Assembly: GCF_028463985.1 (NCBI RefSeq)
Contig: NZ_CP116766.1
Location: 186,001 to 250,000 of the forward strand
DNA: 64,000 nt
Direction of reading: 5' to 3'
Source: Neisseria lisongii
GTDB lineage: Bacteria; Pseudomonadota; Gammaproteobacteria; Burkholderiales; Neisseriaceae
Part shown: positions 1-8,109 of the stretch, one piece after another
Numbering within the stretch: the stretch's first letter is position 1
Layout of the letters: every line of letters begins with the position of its first letter
Notes under the pieces: generated by a model
Databases searched by the model: none
What the model was told of the DNA's origin: nothing
The model's input: only the letters and a program-made list of their open reading frames with translations
Made by a program: the position numbers and the translations under genes

Positions 1-611
1 TCGAATTGGCGGAGCAGGCAAAAGCCTTGGGTTATCAGGGACTGATGTTGTCCGCCAATCCCTACAGTTTGCCCGATCAAAACGGCATCGCCGCCCATTT
101 TGAAAAAGTGGCGGACACCGTAAACATGCCGATTGTGATGTACAACTTTCCGGCACGGGTCGGCGTGAATATCGAATTTGAAACCGTGCAGCGGCTGGCA
201 CGCCACCCTTCGATTATCGGCATTAAAGAGAGCAGCGGCGACTTCAGTCAGGCATTGCGGCTGCTGCAGGCGGATTTTGAAAATTTCGAAGTAGTGTGCG
301 GCTGCGACGATCAGGCATTGGATTTCTTCTTTTGGGGTGCAAAAAGCTGGATTGCCGGTGCCGCCAACGTGTTTCCCGAAGAACAGGTGGCTTTGCTGAA
401 TGCAGCATTGGCGGGTAACTGGGAAGAAGCACGCCGGATTATGCGGGCTATGTATCCTGCGATTCAGTCTATGGAGTCAGGCAACTACAACCAAAAAGCC
501 AAAGCCGGCTGTCTGAAAGGCGAAGCCGACGCAGGCGGCGTGCGCTTGCCGTTGAGCAATATGGCGGCGGATGAAAAACAGGCATTTCTTGCCTTGGTCA
601 AACATGTTTGA
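1..611 (+). CDS. DHDPS/N-acetylneuraminate lyase family protein (5' end outside window)
   Basis: This is the C-terminal ~200 residues of a class I aldolase of the dihydrodipicolinate synthase/NAL superfamily; the reading frame is open through the left edge. The Schiff-base machinery is visible: the tyrosine of MYNFPARVG and, about 28 residues later, the lysine of GIKESSGD, followed by the usual helical C-terminal domain. Members condense or cleave pyruvate or other 2-oxo acids. The next gene, 10 bp downstream, is an aldehyde dehydrogenase and the third an amino-acid/Na+ symporter. That grouping resembles hydroxyproline or 2-oxo-acid breakdown more than lysine synthesis, so I do not call it dapA. 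Family assignment is firm; substrate is unknown. Confidence 0.85.
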   Translation, partial: ELAEQAKALGYQGLMLSANPYSLPDQNGIAAHFEKVADTVNMPIVMYNFPARVGVNIEFETVQRLARHPSIIGIKESSGDFSQALRLLQADFENFEVVCGCDDQALDFFFWGAKSWIAGAANVFPEEQVALLNAALAGNWEEARRIMRAMYPAIQSMESGNYNQKAKAGCLKGEADAGGVRLPLSNMAADEKQAFLALVKHV

Positions 612-621
612 GGAGCAGATG

Positions 622-2103
622 ATGACACACGTTGTAAGCAAAGAAACCGTATTTGCCCGAGCGGCCGCAGGCAGCCTGTTTGCCGGAAATCTGATTGCCG
701 GAGCAAGTTCGGACGGCACGGTCGATAACACCACGCCGATTGACAACAGCGTTATCGGCAAAATCGGCGATGCCGTCGCTGCAGATGTCGATATTGCCGT
801 TGCTGCCGCCCGCCGCTGTTTTGAAAACGGCGAATGGCGGCAGCTTGCTCCCGCCGAGCGCAAACAGATTATGCTGGCATGGACGGAACTGATGACCCGG
901 CATGCCGAAGAATTGGCAGCGTTGGACTGTATTGATGCAGGCAAACCGATTACCGAGTGCCTGAACACCGATTTGCCGGCGACTTTGGAAACCTTCCGCT
1001 GGTATGCGGAAGCGGCAGACAAAGTGTTCGGTAAAACCGCTCCGGCAGGCAATGCTTGGTCGTGGATTGTCAAAGAGCCGATAGGCGTGGTGGCAGCGGT
1101 TTTGCCGTGGAACTTTCCGGCGCAGATGTTTGCCTGGAAAGTCGCCCCGGCACTGATTGCAGGCAACAGCGTGATTGTCAAACCCGCCGAGCTGACCTCG
1201 CTTTCCGCCTACCGCATGATCGAGCTGGCGCATCAGGCAGGTGTTCCCGCAGCGGCACTGCAAATGGTGTGCGGACGAGGCGAAACCGTCGGTGCCGCCA
1301 TCGGCAGACACATGGACATCGATATGGTGTCGTTTACCGGTTCGACCGAAGTCGGACGGCTGTTCCTCACTTATGCCGCCCAAAGCAATTTGAAAGAAAT
1401 CGTGTTGGAATGCGGCGGCAAAAGCCCGCAGATTGTGTTTGAAGATGCAGTATTGGACGAAGCGGCGGTCGGCAATATTCTGTCGGCGGCATTTTGGAAT
1501 ATGGGCGAAAACTGCAGCTGCGGCTCTCGATTGCTGGTACACCGCAGCCGCAAAGATGAATTGGCGGAAAAACTCAAAGCCGGTTTGTCGGGCTGGCGTT
1601 TGGGCGACCCGAGAGAAGAGGGCGTGGCTTTGGGGCCGATGATCGAACAGGCGCATTTCGACAAAGTGGCGGCATATCTGCAAACCGCCGAACAGCAAGG
1701 CGCACAGCGGATTATCGGCAACGGCGTCCGCACCGATTTGGGCGGCTGGTATATCGAACCGACCGTATTTGACAATGTCCGCCCCGATTCGTCGCTGTTT
1801 CAGGAAGAAGTGTTTGGGCCGGTGCTGGCGCTGACGGTGTTCGACAGCGAAGAAGAAGCTGTGGCACTGGCCAATAACAGCGTTTACGGTTTAGCCGCTT
1901 CGTTTTACACGCAGGATGTGAAACGGGTATTGCGGGTGGCCTCTGCGCTTCAGGCAGGCACAGTGTCGGTAAACGGTTTTTCCGAAGGCGACATCACCAC
2001 ACCTTTCGGCGGCTACAAACAGTCCGGCTTCGGCGGTCGGGATAAAGGTTTGGAAGCGCTGGAACAATATTGTCAGACCAAAACCGTATGGGTGTGTGAA
2101 TAA
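622..2103 (+). CDS. NAD(P)-dependent aldehyde dehydrogenase
   Basis: A full-length (~493 aa) ALDH-superfamily enzyme that oxidises an aldehyde to a carboxylate. Visible motifs are the cofactor-fold segment PWNFPAQMFAWK, the FTGSTEVGR turn, the general-base glutamate in LECGGKSP, the nucleophilic cysteine in NMGENCSCGSR, and the EEVFGPVLA segment. The closest resemblance I recognise is to the PuuC/gamma-aminobutyraldehyde dehydrogenase group. GAGGAG at 610-615 overlaps the upstream stop codon and is best spaced for ATG 622; ATG 619 is directly adjacent and also possible. It follows the DHDPS-like gene by 10 bp, so the two are probably cotranscribed. An uptake-sequence hairpin follows the stop. 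The exact aldehyde cannot be read from the sequence. Confidence 0.9.
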   Translation: MTHVVSKETVFARAAAGSLFAGNLIAGASSDGTVDNTTPIDNSVIGKIGDAVAADVDIAVAAARRCFENGEWRQLAPAERKQIMLAWTELMTRHAEELAALDCIDAGKPITECLNTDLPATLETFRWYAEAADKVFGKTAPAGNAWSWIVKEPIGVVAAVLPWNFPAQMFAWKVAPALIAGNSVIVKPAELTSLSAYRMIELAHQAGVPAAALQMVCGRGETVGAAIGRHMDIDMVSFTGSTEVGRLFLTYAAQSNLKEIVLECGGKSPQIVFEDAVLDEAAVGNILSAAFWNMGENCSCGSRLLVHRSRKDELAEKLKAGLSGWRLGDPREEGVALGPMIEQAHFDKVAAYLQTAEQQGAQRIIGNGVRTDLGGWYIEPTVFDNVRPDSSLFQEEVFGPVLALTVFDSEEEAVALANNSVYGLAASFYTQDVKRVLRVASALQAGTVSVNGFSEGDITTPFGGYKQSGFGGRDKGLEALEQYCQTKTVWVCE

Positions 2104-2115
2104 AGCAGGCACGAT

Positions 2116-2151
2116 GCCGTCTGAAAACCGCTTTGTCTGTTTTCAGACGGC
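2116..2151 (+). terminator. Inverted DUS hairpin after aldehyde dehydrogenase
   Basis: GCCGTCTGAAAAC and its exact inverse flank a 10-nt loop, giving a 13-bp stem just after the stop codon. Paired uptake sequences of this kind commonly serve as terminators in Neisseria. Confidence 0.75.
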
Positions 2152-2248
2152 CTTGCCCGATAAATTGATGAAAACGGTATCCATTCGACAAAAAACGTAT
2201 TCCGGCTGAAATACGTTTCAGCCATAAACGGCGATAAAGGAGAAAATC

Positions 2249-3694
2249 ATGGAAAAAATCATCAACGACATAGTCGGCTATATTTGGAGTGATGCGCTGG
2301 TTTATCTGGCGTTGGCGGTCGGCATTTATTTCACCGTTGCCACGCGCGGCGTGCAGTTTCGCTATTTGCGGGAAATGATACGCCTGCTGTTTGATAAATC
2401 CCATTCCAAACAGGGGATTACATCGTTTCAGGCATTCTGTATGGCATTATCCGGCAGGATCGGTGTCGGTAATATTGCCGGTGTGGCGACTGCAATTTTT
2501 TCGGGCGGCCCCGGTTCGGTGTTTTGGATGATTGTGATGGGTCTGTTGGGCAGCGCCAGCGCTTTTATCGAATCGACACTGGCGCAGATTTATAAAGAAG
2601 ACCTCGGCGGACAATATCGGGGCGGCTCGCCTTACTATATTGCCAAAGGCTTGAAATGGAAACGGTTTGCCGTATTGGCATCGGTTATTACCGGCGTATC
2701 CTACGGCGTGCTGGTGCCGGGCGTGCAGGTCAATACAATTACCGACTCTTTTCAGACGGCCTTCGGCCTTTCCGCAGGCGTAACCACGGCGTTGGTGGTG
2801 TTGCCCTTGGCGTTTATCGTCTTCGGCGGCATTAAACGCATTGCCCGTTTTGCCGATATTGTCGTACCGTTTATGACGGTTGCCTATCTGGTGATGATGG
2901 CCGTGGTGCTGCTGGTTAATTTGCCGAACATTCCGGCGATGTTTGCCCTGATTGTGAAAAGTGCGTTTGGCATGGATGCCGTTTTCGGCGGTATGGTCGG
3001 CACTGCGGTATCATGGGGCGTACGCCGTGCGGTATTTTCCAACGTGGCAGGGGCAGGCGAGGCTACATTCAGTTCGGCAGCCGCCGAAGTATCGCACCCC
3101 GCCAAACAGGGTTTGGTACAGAGTTTTTCCGTGTATGTCGATACCGTAATGGTCTGCACGGCAACGGCAGTGATGATTTTATCGACCGGAATGTACAACG
3201 TTGCCGCCGCCGACGGTTCGTTTTTGGTTGAAAACCTACCCGGCGTGCGTGCCGGAACGGCATTTACCCAAGCCGCCGTGTCCACCGTATTCCCCGATTT
3301 CGGCGCAGGTTTTGTGGCATTGGCAGTGTTTCTGTTTGCCTTTACCTGTTTGATTGCTTATTACTATATTGCCGAAACCGCATTGGCCTATCTTGACCAA
3401 AAAATGCGTTATCCCCTGATTCGGCCGCTGCTGAAAATCATTTTCTTGGGTGTTTGTGCCTTCGGCGGCATCAAATCCGCCGGTATGATGTGGGCATTGG
3501 GCGACATCGGCTTCGGCAGTATGTGTTATTTCAACTTCATCGCCATTGTTTTGCTCGGCAAACCGGCATTCAAAGCCTTGAAAGATTACGACCGCCAGAA
3601 AAAACAAGGGCTGGATCCAGTATTCGATCCCGAACGGGCAGGTATAGAAAACGCCGCTTTCTGGTCGGAATATTGCCGACGCAAGCAGGATTAA
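2249..3694 (+). CDS. Sodium:alanine/glycine symporter (AGCS family)
   Basis: An integral inner-membrane carrier of 481 aa, normal for AGCS proteins, that couples uptake of small neutral amino acids to Na+. Family features are the conserved SGRIGVGNIAGVATAI stretch near residue 70, the GGSPYYI segment near 130, and about ten hydrophobic helices. AAAGGAG at 2238-2244 sets the ATG. A DUS is embedded in the coding sequence and yields the peptide FQTAFG. A terminator hairpin separates it from the aldehyde dehydrogenase, so it probably has its own promoter. It could feed the neighbouring catabolic genes or the glycine cleavage system 7 kb away; both are inferences. Confidence 0.93.
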   Translation: MEKIINDIVGYIWSDALVYLALAVGIYFTVATRGVQFRYLREMIRLLFDKSHSKQGITSFQAFCMALSGRIGVGNIAGVATAIFSGGPGSVFWMIVMGLLGSASAFIESTLAQIYKEDLGGQYRGGSPYYIAKGLKWKRFAVLASVITGVSYGVLVPGVQVNTITDSFQTAFGLSAGVTTALVVLPLAFIVFGGIKRIARFADIVVPFMTVAYLVMMAVVLLVNLPNIPAMFALIVKSAFGMDAVFGGMVGTAVSWGVRRAVFSNVAGAGEATFSSAAAEVSHPAKQGLVQSFSVYVDTVMVCTATAVMILSTGMYNVAAADGSFLVENLPGVRAGTAFTQAAVSTVFPDFGAGFVALAVFLFAFTCLIAYYYIAETALAYLDQKMRYPLIRPLLKIIFLGVCAFGGIKSAGMMWALGDIGFGSMCYFNFIAIVLLGKPAFKALKDYDRQKKQGLDPVFDPERAGIENAAFWSEYCRRKQD

Positions 3695-3720
3695 TGCCAC
3701 TATATATCGACATGTAGATA

Positions 3721-3872
3721 AGGCCGTCTGAAAACCGGGTTATAGTGAAATAACCTCAAAGCACGACATCGTTGGCTTCGCCTTGCCGTACTATTTGTAC
3801 TGTCTGCGGCTTGCCGCCTTGTATTGCTTTGGGGTTATTCACTATGTATTAAACCCCGTTTTCAGACGGCCT
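3721..3872. terminator. Inverted DUS pair interrupted by a Correia-like element
   Basis: AGGCCGTCTGAAAACC at 3721-3736 pairs with an inverted copy ending at 3872. The loop has grown from the usual 5-15 nt to more than 100 nt because a Correia-like element fills it. The flanking genes converge here, so the original hairpin probably served as a bidirectional terminator. Confidence 0.7.
3741..3845. mobile_element. Correia-like MITE, CAAAGCA-end class
   Basis: About 105 bp beginning TATAGTGAAATAACC and ending with the near-inverse GGGTTATTCACTAT. The centre carries the Correia-type core GTACTATTTGTACTGTCTGC followed by GGCTTGCCGCC. No coding capacity. In Neisseria such elements are mobilised in trans and can carry promoters or RNase III sites; this copy shows only the repeat architecture. 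Confidence 0.75.
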
Positions 3873-3884
3873 TGTTTATTCGGA

Positions 3885-4703
3885 TTACCGGTTTTCCGCC
3901 AAAACCTGTTTGGCCCAAGCGATGACGGGTTCGTCCACCATTTGCCCGTTTACCTGAAACACGGCTGCGCCGCTGTGTTCGGCCTGTTGCACGACTTCTT
4001 GTGCAAAGGCGAGGGTGGCTTCGGTGGGGGCGAGGGCGGTTTGGGTGGCGGCGACTTGTTTGGGGTGGATGCACAATACGCCGCCGAATCCCATGTCGTG
4101 CCAGTGGCGGGTGTGGCGGTGCATGATGTCGGGGTTTTGGAAGTCGGGCAGGGTGGTTTCCAGCGGCGGATGCAGGCGGTTGATGCGGCTGTGCAGCAGC
4201 AGGTCGCTGCGCAGGCGGTCGAAGAATGCGGCAGCGGCGGGCGAGCCGTAGCGTATGCCCAAATCGTTGGCTAAGTCGAGGCAGCCGTAGGTCAGGGCGA
4301 ACGTGCCTTTGGCTTGTGCCAGTTCGGCTACCGCCGCCATGCCTTGTGCGGATTCGATGTCGGCAATGACGGGTTTGCCCAGTGCTTGATAAACGCTTTC
4401 GATTTCGGCGGCGGTTTCGGTTTTGCCCAATATCACGCCTTTCAGATTCGGGATTTCGGCGGCGGCACGCAAATCGTCGGCGTGGTGCGGGCTGCGTGCG
4501 GCATTGAGCCGCAGCCAGAACGACGGGGCATTGCTGCTGCGGGCGTAGGCTGATGTGTGCGTACGTGCGGCGGCTTTGTCGGCGGCGGCGACGGTGTCTT
4601 CCCAGTCGATGATGATGTCGTCTGCGCCGCTGGCAAAGGCTTTGTCAAACCGTTCTGGGCGGGTGGCGGGGACGAACAGGAAGATTTTGGTTGGGCGGGA
4701 CAT
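3885..4703 (-). CDS. CitE-like HpcH/HpaI aldolase/citrate lyase family protein
   Basis: A 272-aa stand-alone CitE-type TIM-barrel lyase. The N-terminal segment with FVPATRPERFDKA and the metal/substrate region IIIDWEDTV are typical; later PVIADIESAQG contributes a conserved glutamate and YGCLDLANDLG follows. Family members cleave citryl-, malyl- or citramalyl-CoA. No citrate lyase CitD or CitF partner lies nearby, which favours a stand-alone CoA-ester lyase. The frame is open 43 codons further upstream, but that stretch crosses a DUS (peptide RPFSDG) and lacks family similarity, so I use the ATG at 4703, preceded by AAAGGAAA. Substrate unknown. Confidence 0.85.
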   Translation of the reverse strand: MSRPTKIFLFVPATRPERFDKAFASGADDIIIDWEDTVAAADKAAARTHTSAYARSSNAPSFWLRLNAARSPHHADDLRAAAEIPNLKGVILGKTETAAEIESVYQALGKPVIADIESAQGMAAVAELAQAKGTFALTYGCLDLANDLGIRYGSPAAAAFFDRLRSDLLLHSRINRLHPPLETTLPDFQNPDIMHRHTRHWHDMGFGGVLCIHPKQVAATQTALAPTEATLAFAQEVVQQAEHSGAAVFQVNGQMVDEPVIAWAKQVLAENR

Positions 4704-4838
4704 GGGGGTTTCCTTTGGATTGAGGCCGTCTGAAAACGGGCGTGTTGGGTTTGGAATGTGCTGGAAATTCGGTTGATTTACTATATTTCGCAGCAATTCA
4801 TTTTTCAGACGGCATAAATTTTGTGTCGGCAATTATTC

Positions 4839-5540
4839 CTATTCCAAATCGCTTTCAGGCAGGGCGGCGGAACCCATGCGGCGCAGGATGATGTTGGTTT
4901 TGTTGTGCAGCCGTTTGCTTTTGGGGTTGTCGGCGTAAAACAGCGGGGCGGGAACTCGGGCGGCGAGTTTGGCGGCCTGCTGTTTGCTCATGGATTCGGC
5001 GGGTTTTTTGTAGAAATATTGGGCGGCGGCTTCGGCACCGAAGATGCCGTAATGCCATTCGATGGCGTTGAGGTAGAGTTCGAAAATGCGGTCTTTGTCG
5101 GTAACGGCTTCCATCATGGCGGTGATGGCGGCTTCTTCGCCTTTGCGGATATAGCTGCGGCTTTCGTTGAGAAACAGGTTTTTGGCAAGCTGCTGGCTGA
5201 TGGTCGAGCCGCCGGATTGGATTTTGCCGCTTTTTTGGTTGCGTTTGAGGGCGGATTGGATGCCGCTCCAGTCGAAGCCGTCGTGTTCGGCAAAACGGGC
5301 ATCTTCAGAGGCAATCAGGGCTTTTTTGAGGTTGGTGGAAATGCGGTTGTAGGGAACCCAGCGGTAGTCGAGTTCGATGTCCCGCCCTTCTCGGGCAAAC
5401 TGGTTCATGCGCATACTCATAAATGCGGTTTGGTGCGGGGCGACGGCACGGTAGGTGATGATGTTGCCGTAAACGTAGGCGTTGAAGAGAATAAATAGGG
5501 CAACGGGCAGGGCGAGCAGCCATTTGAGCAGACGCAACAT
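4839..5540 (-). CDS. mtgA: Monofunctional peptidoglycan glycosyltransferase MtgA
   Basis: A 233-aa GT51 enzyme that polymerises lipid II into glycan strands without a transpeptidase domain. Residues 1-25 form the single membrane anchor. The catalytic motif ASEDARFAEHDGFDW puts the donor-site glutamate at 79, and the QSGGSTISQQLAKNLFL block and RKGEEAAI segment follow. Length matches other Neisseria MtgA proteins. The start codon overlaps the aroE stop by one base (ATG/TGA), so the pair is translationally coupled; a longer upstream frame would lie inside aroE and is rejected. It acts at the periplasmic face of the inner membrane. Confidence 0.95.
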   Translation of the reverse strand: MLRLLKWLLALPVALFILFNAYVYGNIITYRAVAPHQTAFMSMRMNQFAREGRDIELDYRWVPYNRISTNLKKALIASEDARFAEHDGFDWSGIQSALKRNQKSGKIQSGGSTISQQLAKNLFLNESRSYIRKGEEAAITAMMEAVTDKDRIFELYLNAIEWHYGIFGAEAAAQYFYKKPAESMSKQQAAKLAARVPAPLFYADNPKSKRLHNKTNIILRRMGSAALPESDLE

Positions 5541-6349
5541 CAGACGTGTTCCTTCATATAGGCGAAAACCGGACGGATATCGGGTTGGAACCCCCGCCAT
5601 AATTGGTAGGAAAAGGCGGCTTGGCCGATCAGCATTCCCAAGCCGTCTGCTGTTTGGCGGGCGCCTGATTGGCGGGCAAACTGTAAAAATGTTTCGGCAC
5701 CGCTACCGTAAACCATGTCGTAGGCGAGGGTGCAGTTTTGGAAAACACCGGCGGCAACGTCGGGAAGCTGCTGGCTGAGGCCGCCCGATGTGCCGTTGAT
5801 GACGATGTCGAAATGGGCGGCGGGCAGTTGTGCCAAAGGCAGGGCTTCGACACCGAATGCGGCGGCAATGTCGGTGGCTTTGCTGTCGGTACGGTTGCTG
5901 ATGACCAGTTGTGCCGGATTTTCGGCCAGCAACACGGGAACAACGCCGCGTACTGCGCCGCCTGCACCCAAAATCAGGATTTTTTTGCCTTCGAGCGGGA
6001 TATTCCGTATTCGGGTGATGTCTTGCACCAAGCCCACGCCGTCGCTGTTGTCGCCGAGAAACTTGCCGCCGCCCAGCGGAATGATGGTATTGACGGCACC
6101 GGCGGCTTTTGCCCGTTCGGAATGTTCGTCCACAAAGTGATAAGCATCGATTTTGAAGGGAACGGTTATGTTTGCGCCCAAACCGCCTTCGGCGAAGAAA
6201 CGGTGTGCCGCTTCATCAAATGCGCCGATTTCGGCGTAAATGCGTTCGTATTCGATGTCGGCGTGTTCCTGCAGGGCAAACTGCTGATGGATTTGCGGCG
6301 ATTTGCTGTGGGCAATCGGGTTGCCGAATACGGCGTAACGGTCGGACAT
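5540..6349 (-). CDS. aroE: Shikimate dehydrogenase AroE
   Basis: A 269-aa NADPH-dependent enzyme reducing 3-dehydroshikimate to shikimate in aromatic amino-acid synthesis. Visible features are the substrate-binding start YAVFGNPIAHSKSP, the catalytic lysine at about 66 in GANITVPFK, GDNSDGVG, the nucleotide loop GAGGAVRG, and the NRTDSKA segment that reads NADP. AAGGAA precedes the ATG. It is the first gene of an aroE-mtgA unit, divergent from glnA. In Neisseria aroE lies next to mtgA, as here, and serves as a typing locus. Confidence 0.96.
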   Translation of the reverse strand: MSDRYAVFGNPIAHSKSPQIHQQFALQEHADIEYERIYAEIGAFDEAAHRFFAEGGLGANITVPFKIDAYHFVDEHSERAKAAGAVNTIIPLGGGKFLGDNSDGVGLVQDITRIRNIPLEGKKILILGAGGAVRGVVPVLLAENPAQLVISNRTDSKATDIAAAFGVEALPLAQLPAAHFDIVINGTSGGLSQQLPDVAAGVFQNCTLAYDMVYGSGAETFLQFARQSGARQTADGLGMLIGQAAFSYQLWRGFQPDIRPVFAYMKEHV

Positions 6350-6378
6350 GGCGTTTCCTTAGCTGCTGAATGTATCTG

Positions 6379-6419
6379 ATGCCGTCTGAAAATGCGGCTC
6401 ACTCATTTTCAGACGGCAT
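6379..6419. repeat. Inverted DUS pair in the aroE-glnA divergent region
   Basis: ATGCCGTCTGAAAATG and its exact inverse, 9 nt apart. Unlike most pairs in the window it lies between two divergent gene starts, where a terminator has no obvious job. Confidence 0.8.
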
Positions 6420-6575
6420 GGATCAGTTTTTTCAGATTGTACGTTGTTTTGACGGTTTTCAAAATATCGGCGTTCACTTTTATTCTGGCAAGATATTTTA
6501 CTACCGCAGCAACGGCGATTGTGGCACAATAAAACCCGTTCAATTCTTCATTATTTTCGCCACAGGAGCTTTAGA

Positions 6576-7994
6576 ATGTCGATTAAAGATGTAGTAACGA
6601 TGATAGAAGAAAACGAGGTGCGTTTTATCGACCTGCGTTTTACCGATACAAAAGGCAAACAGCATCATTTTACCATTCCGGCACGCATTGTTTTAGACGA
6701 TCCGGAAGAGTGGTTTGAAAACGGTCAGGCATTTGACGGCTCGTCAATCGGCGGCTGGAAAGGCATTCAGGCTTCTGATATGCAGATGCGCCCCGATCCC
6801 GATACCGCCTTTATCGATCCGTTTTACGACGACACCACGTTGGTGCTGACCTGCGACGTTATCGACCCCGCCAACGGCCAAGGCTACGACCGCGACCCCC
6901 GCTCGATTGCCCGCCGTGCCGAAGCCTATCTGAAATCTTCCGGTATCGGCGACACCGCATTCTTCGGCCCCGAACCGGAATTTTTCGTGTTTGACGGCGT
7001 AGAATACGAAACCGGCATCAACAAAACCCGTTACGAAATCACCTCCGAATCCGGCGCATGGTCGAGCGGCAAACATCTTGACGGCCAAAATACCGGCCAC
7101 CGTCCGGCACTCAAAGGCGGCTACGCACCGGTTGCCCCTGTGGACAGCGGCCAAGACCTGCGTTCGGCCATGGTAAACATTCTCGAAGAAATCGGCGTAG
7201 AAGTCGAAGTACACCACGCCGAAGTCGGCACCGGCAGCCAAATGGAAATCGGTACCCGCTTCAACACACTGGTGCGCCGTGCCGACCAAACCCAAGACAT
7301 GAAATACGTGATTCAAAACGTAGCACACAACTTCGGCAAAACCGCCACCTTTATGCCCAAACCGATTTTGGGCGACAACGGCAGCGGAATGCACGTTCAC
7401 CAATCCATCTGGAAAAACGGCCAAAACCTGTTTGCTGGCGACGGCTATGCCGGTTTGAGTGAAACAGCACTTTACTATATTGGCGGCATCATCAAACACG
7501 CCAAAGCGCTCAACGCCATCTGCAACCCTTCGACCAACTCCTACAAACGCCTCGTGCCGCATTTTGAAGCACCGACCAAGCTGGCCTATTCCGCCAAAAA
7601 CCGCTCGGCCTCAATCCGCATTCCCGCAGTGAGCAGCCCCAAAGCCGTGCGTGTCGAAGCCCGTTTCCCCGATCCGACCGCCAACCCGTATCTGGCATTT
7701 GCCGCCTTACTGATGGCAGGCTTGGACGGTATCCAAAACAAAATCCACCCCGGCGATCCGGCCACCAAAAACCTCTACGACCTTCCGCCGGAAGAAGACG
7801 CTCTGGTGCCGACCGTCTGCGCCTCTTTGGAAGAAGCCTTGGCAGCATTGAAAGCCGACCACGAATTCTTAACCCGAGGCGGCGTGTTCAGCCAAGACTG
7901 GATCAACAGCTACATCGAATTTAAAGAGGAAGACGTCCGCCGCATCCGCATGGCACCGCACCCTCTGGAATTTGAAATGTATTACAGCCTGTAA
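6576..7994 (+). CDS. glnA: Glutamine synthetase type I
   Basis: A 472-aa GSI enzyme that makes glutamine from glutamate, ammonia and ATP as a dodecamer. The sequence shows the beta-grasp start, DGSSIGGWKGI, the metal-binding FGPEPEFFVFD, NGSGMHVHQSIWK, and the adenylylation site NLYDLPPEE with its tyrosine at about 401, so it belongs to the GSI-beta subtype regulated by GlnE. CAGGAG at 6563-6568 supports ATG 6576 and rules out the longer frame from 6519. I saw no sigma-54 -24/-12 pair upstream. A DUS hairpin follows the stop. Confidence 0.97.
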   Translation: MSIKDVVTMIEENEVRFIDLRFTDTKGKQHHFTIPARIVLDDPEEWFENGQAFDGSSIGGWKGIQASDMQMRPDPDTAFIDPFYDDTTLVLTCDVIDPANGQGYDRDPRSIARRAEAYLKSSGIGDTAFFGPEPEFFVFDGVEYETGINKTRYEITSESGAWSSGKHLDGQNTGHRPALKGGYAPVAPVDSGQDLRSAMVNILEEIGVEVEVHHAEVGTGSQMEIGTRFNTLVRRADQTQDMKYVIQNVAHNFGKTATFMPKPILGDNGSGMHVHQSIWKNGQNLFAGDGYAGLSETALYYIGGIIKHAKALNAICNPSTNSYKRLVPHFEAPTKLAYSAKNRSASIRIPAVSSPKAVRVEARFPDPTANPYLAFAALLMAGLDGIQNKIHPGDPATKNLYDLPPEEDALVPTVCASLEEALAALKADHEFLTRGGVFSQDWINSYIEFKEEDVRRIRMAPHPLEFEMYYSL

Positions 7995-8010
7995 TTTGTT
8001 CGGGATTGGG

Positions 8011-8059
8011 TATTGTGAAATAACTTCAAGCACTGTATTGCTTTAGGGTTATTCACCAT
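8011..8059. mobile_element. Short Correia-like element remnant after glnA
   Basis: TATTGTGAAATAACTTCAAG and the inverse-like GCTTTAGGGTTATTCACCAT with almost no core between them: an internally deleted relative of the element at 3741-3845, abutting the glnA terminator. Confidence 0.6.
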
Positions 8060-8090
8060 GCCGTCTGAAAACGCAGTTTTCAGACGGCAT
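8058..8090 (+). terminator. Inverted DUS hairpin after glnA
   Basis: ATGCCGTCTGAAAAC and its inverse with a short loop, in the usual terminator position. Confidence 0.75.
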
Positions 8091-8109
8091 GGTTTGTATT
8101 AAGGTTTTA

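Noticed and set aside
6500..6575. Sigma-54 promoter for glnA
   Set aside because: A TGGCAC is present in TTGTGGCACAATAAAA, but no TTGC follows at the required spacing.
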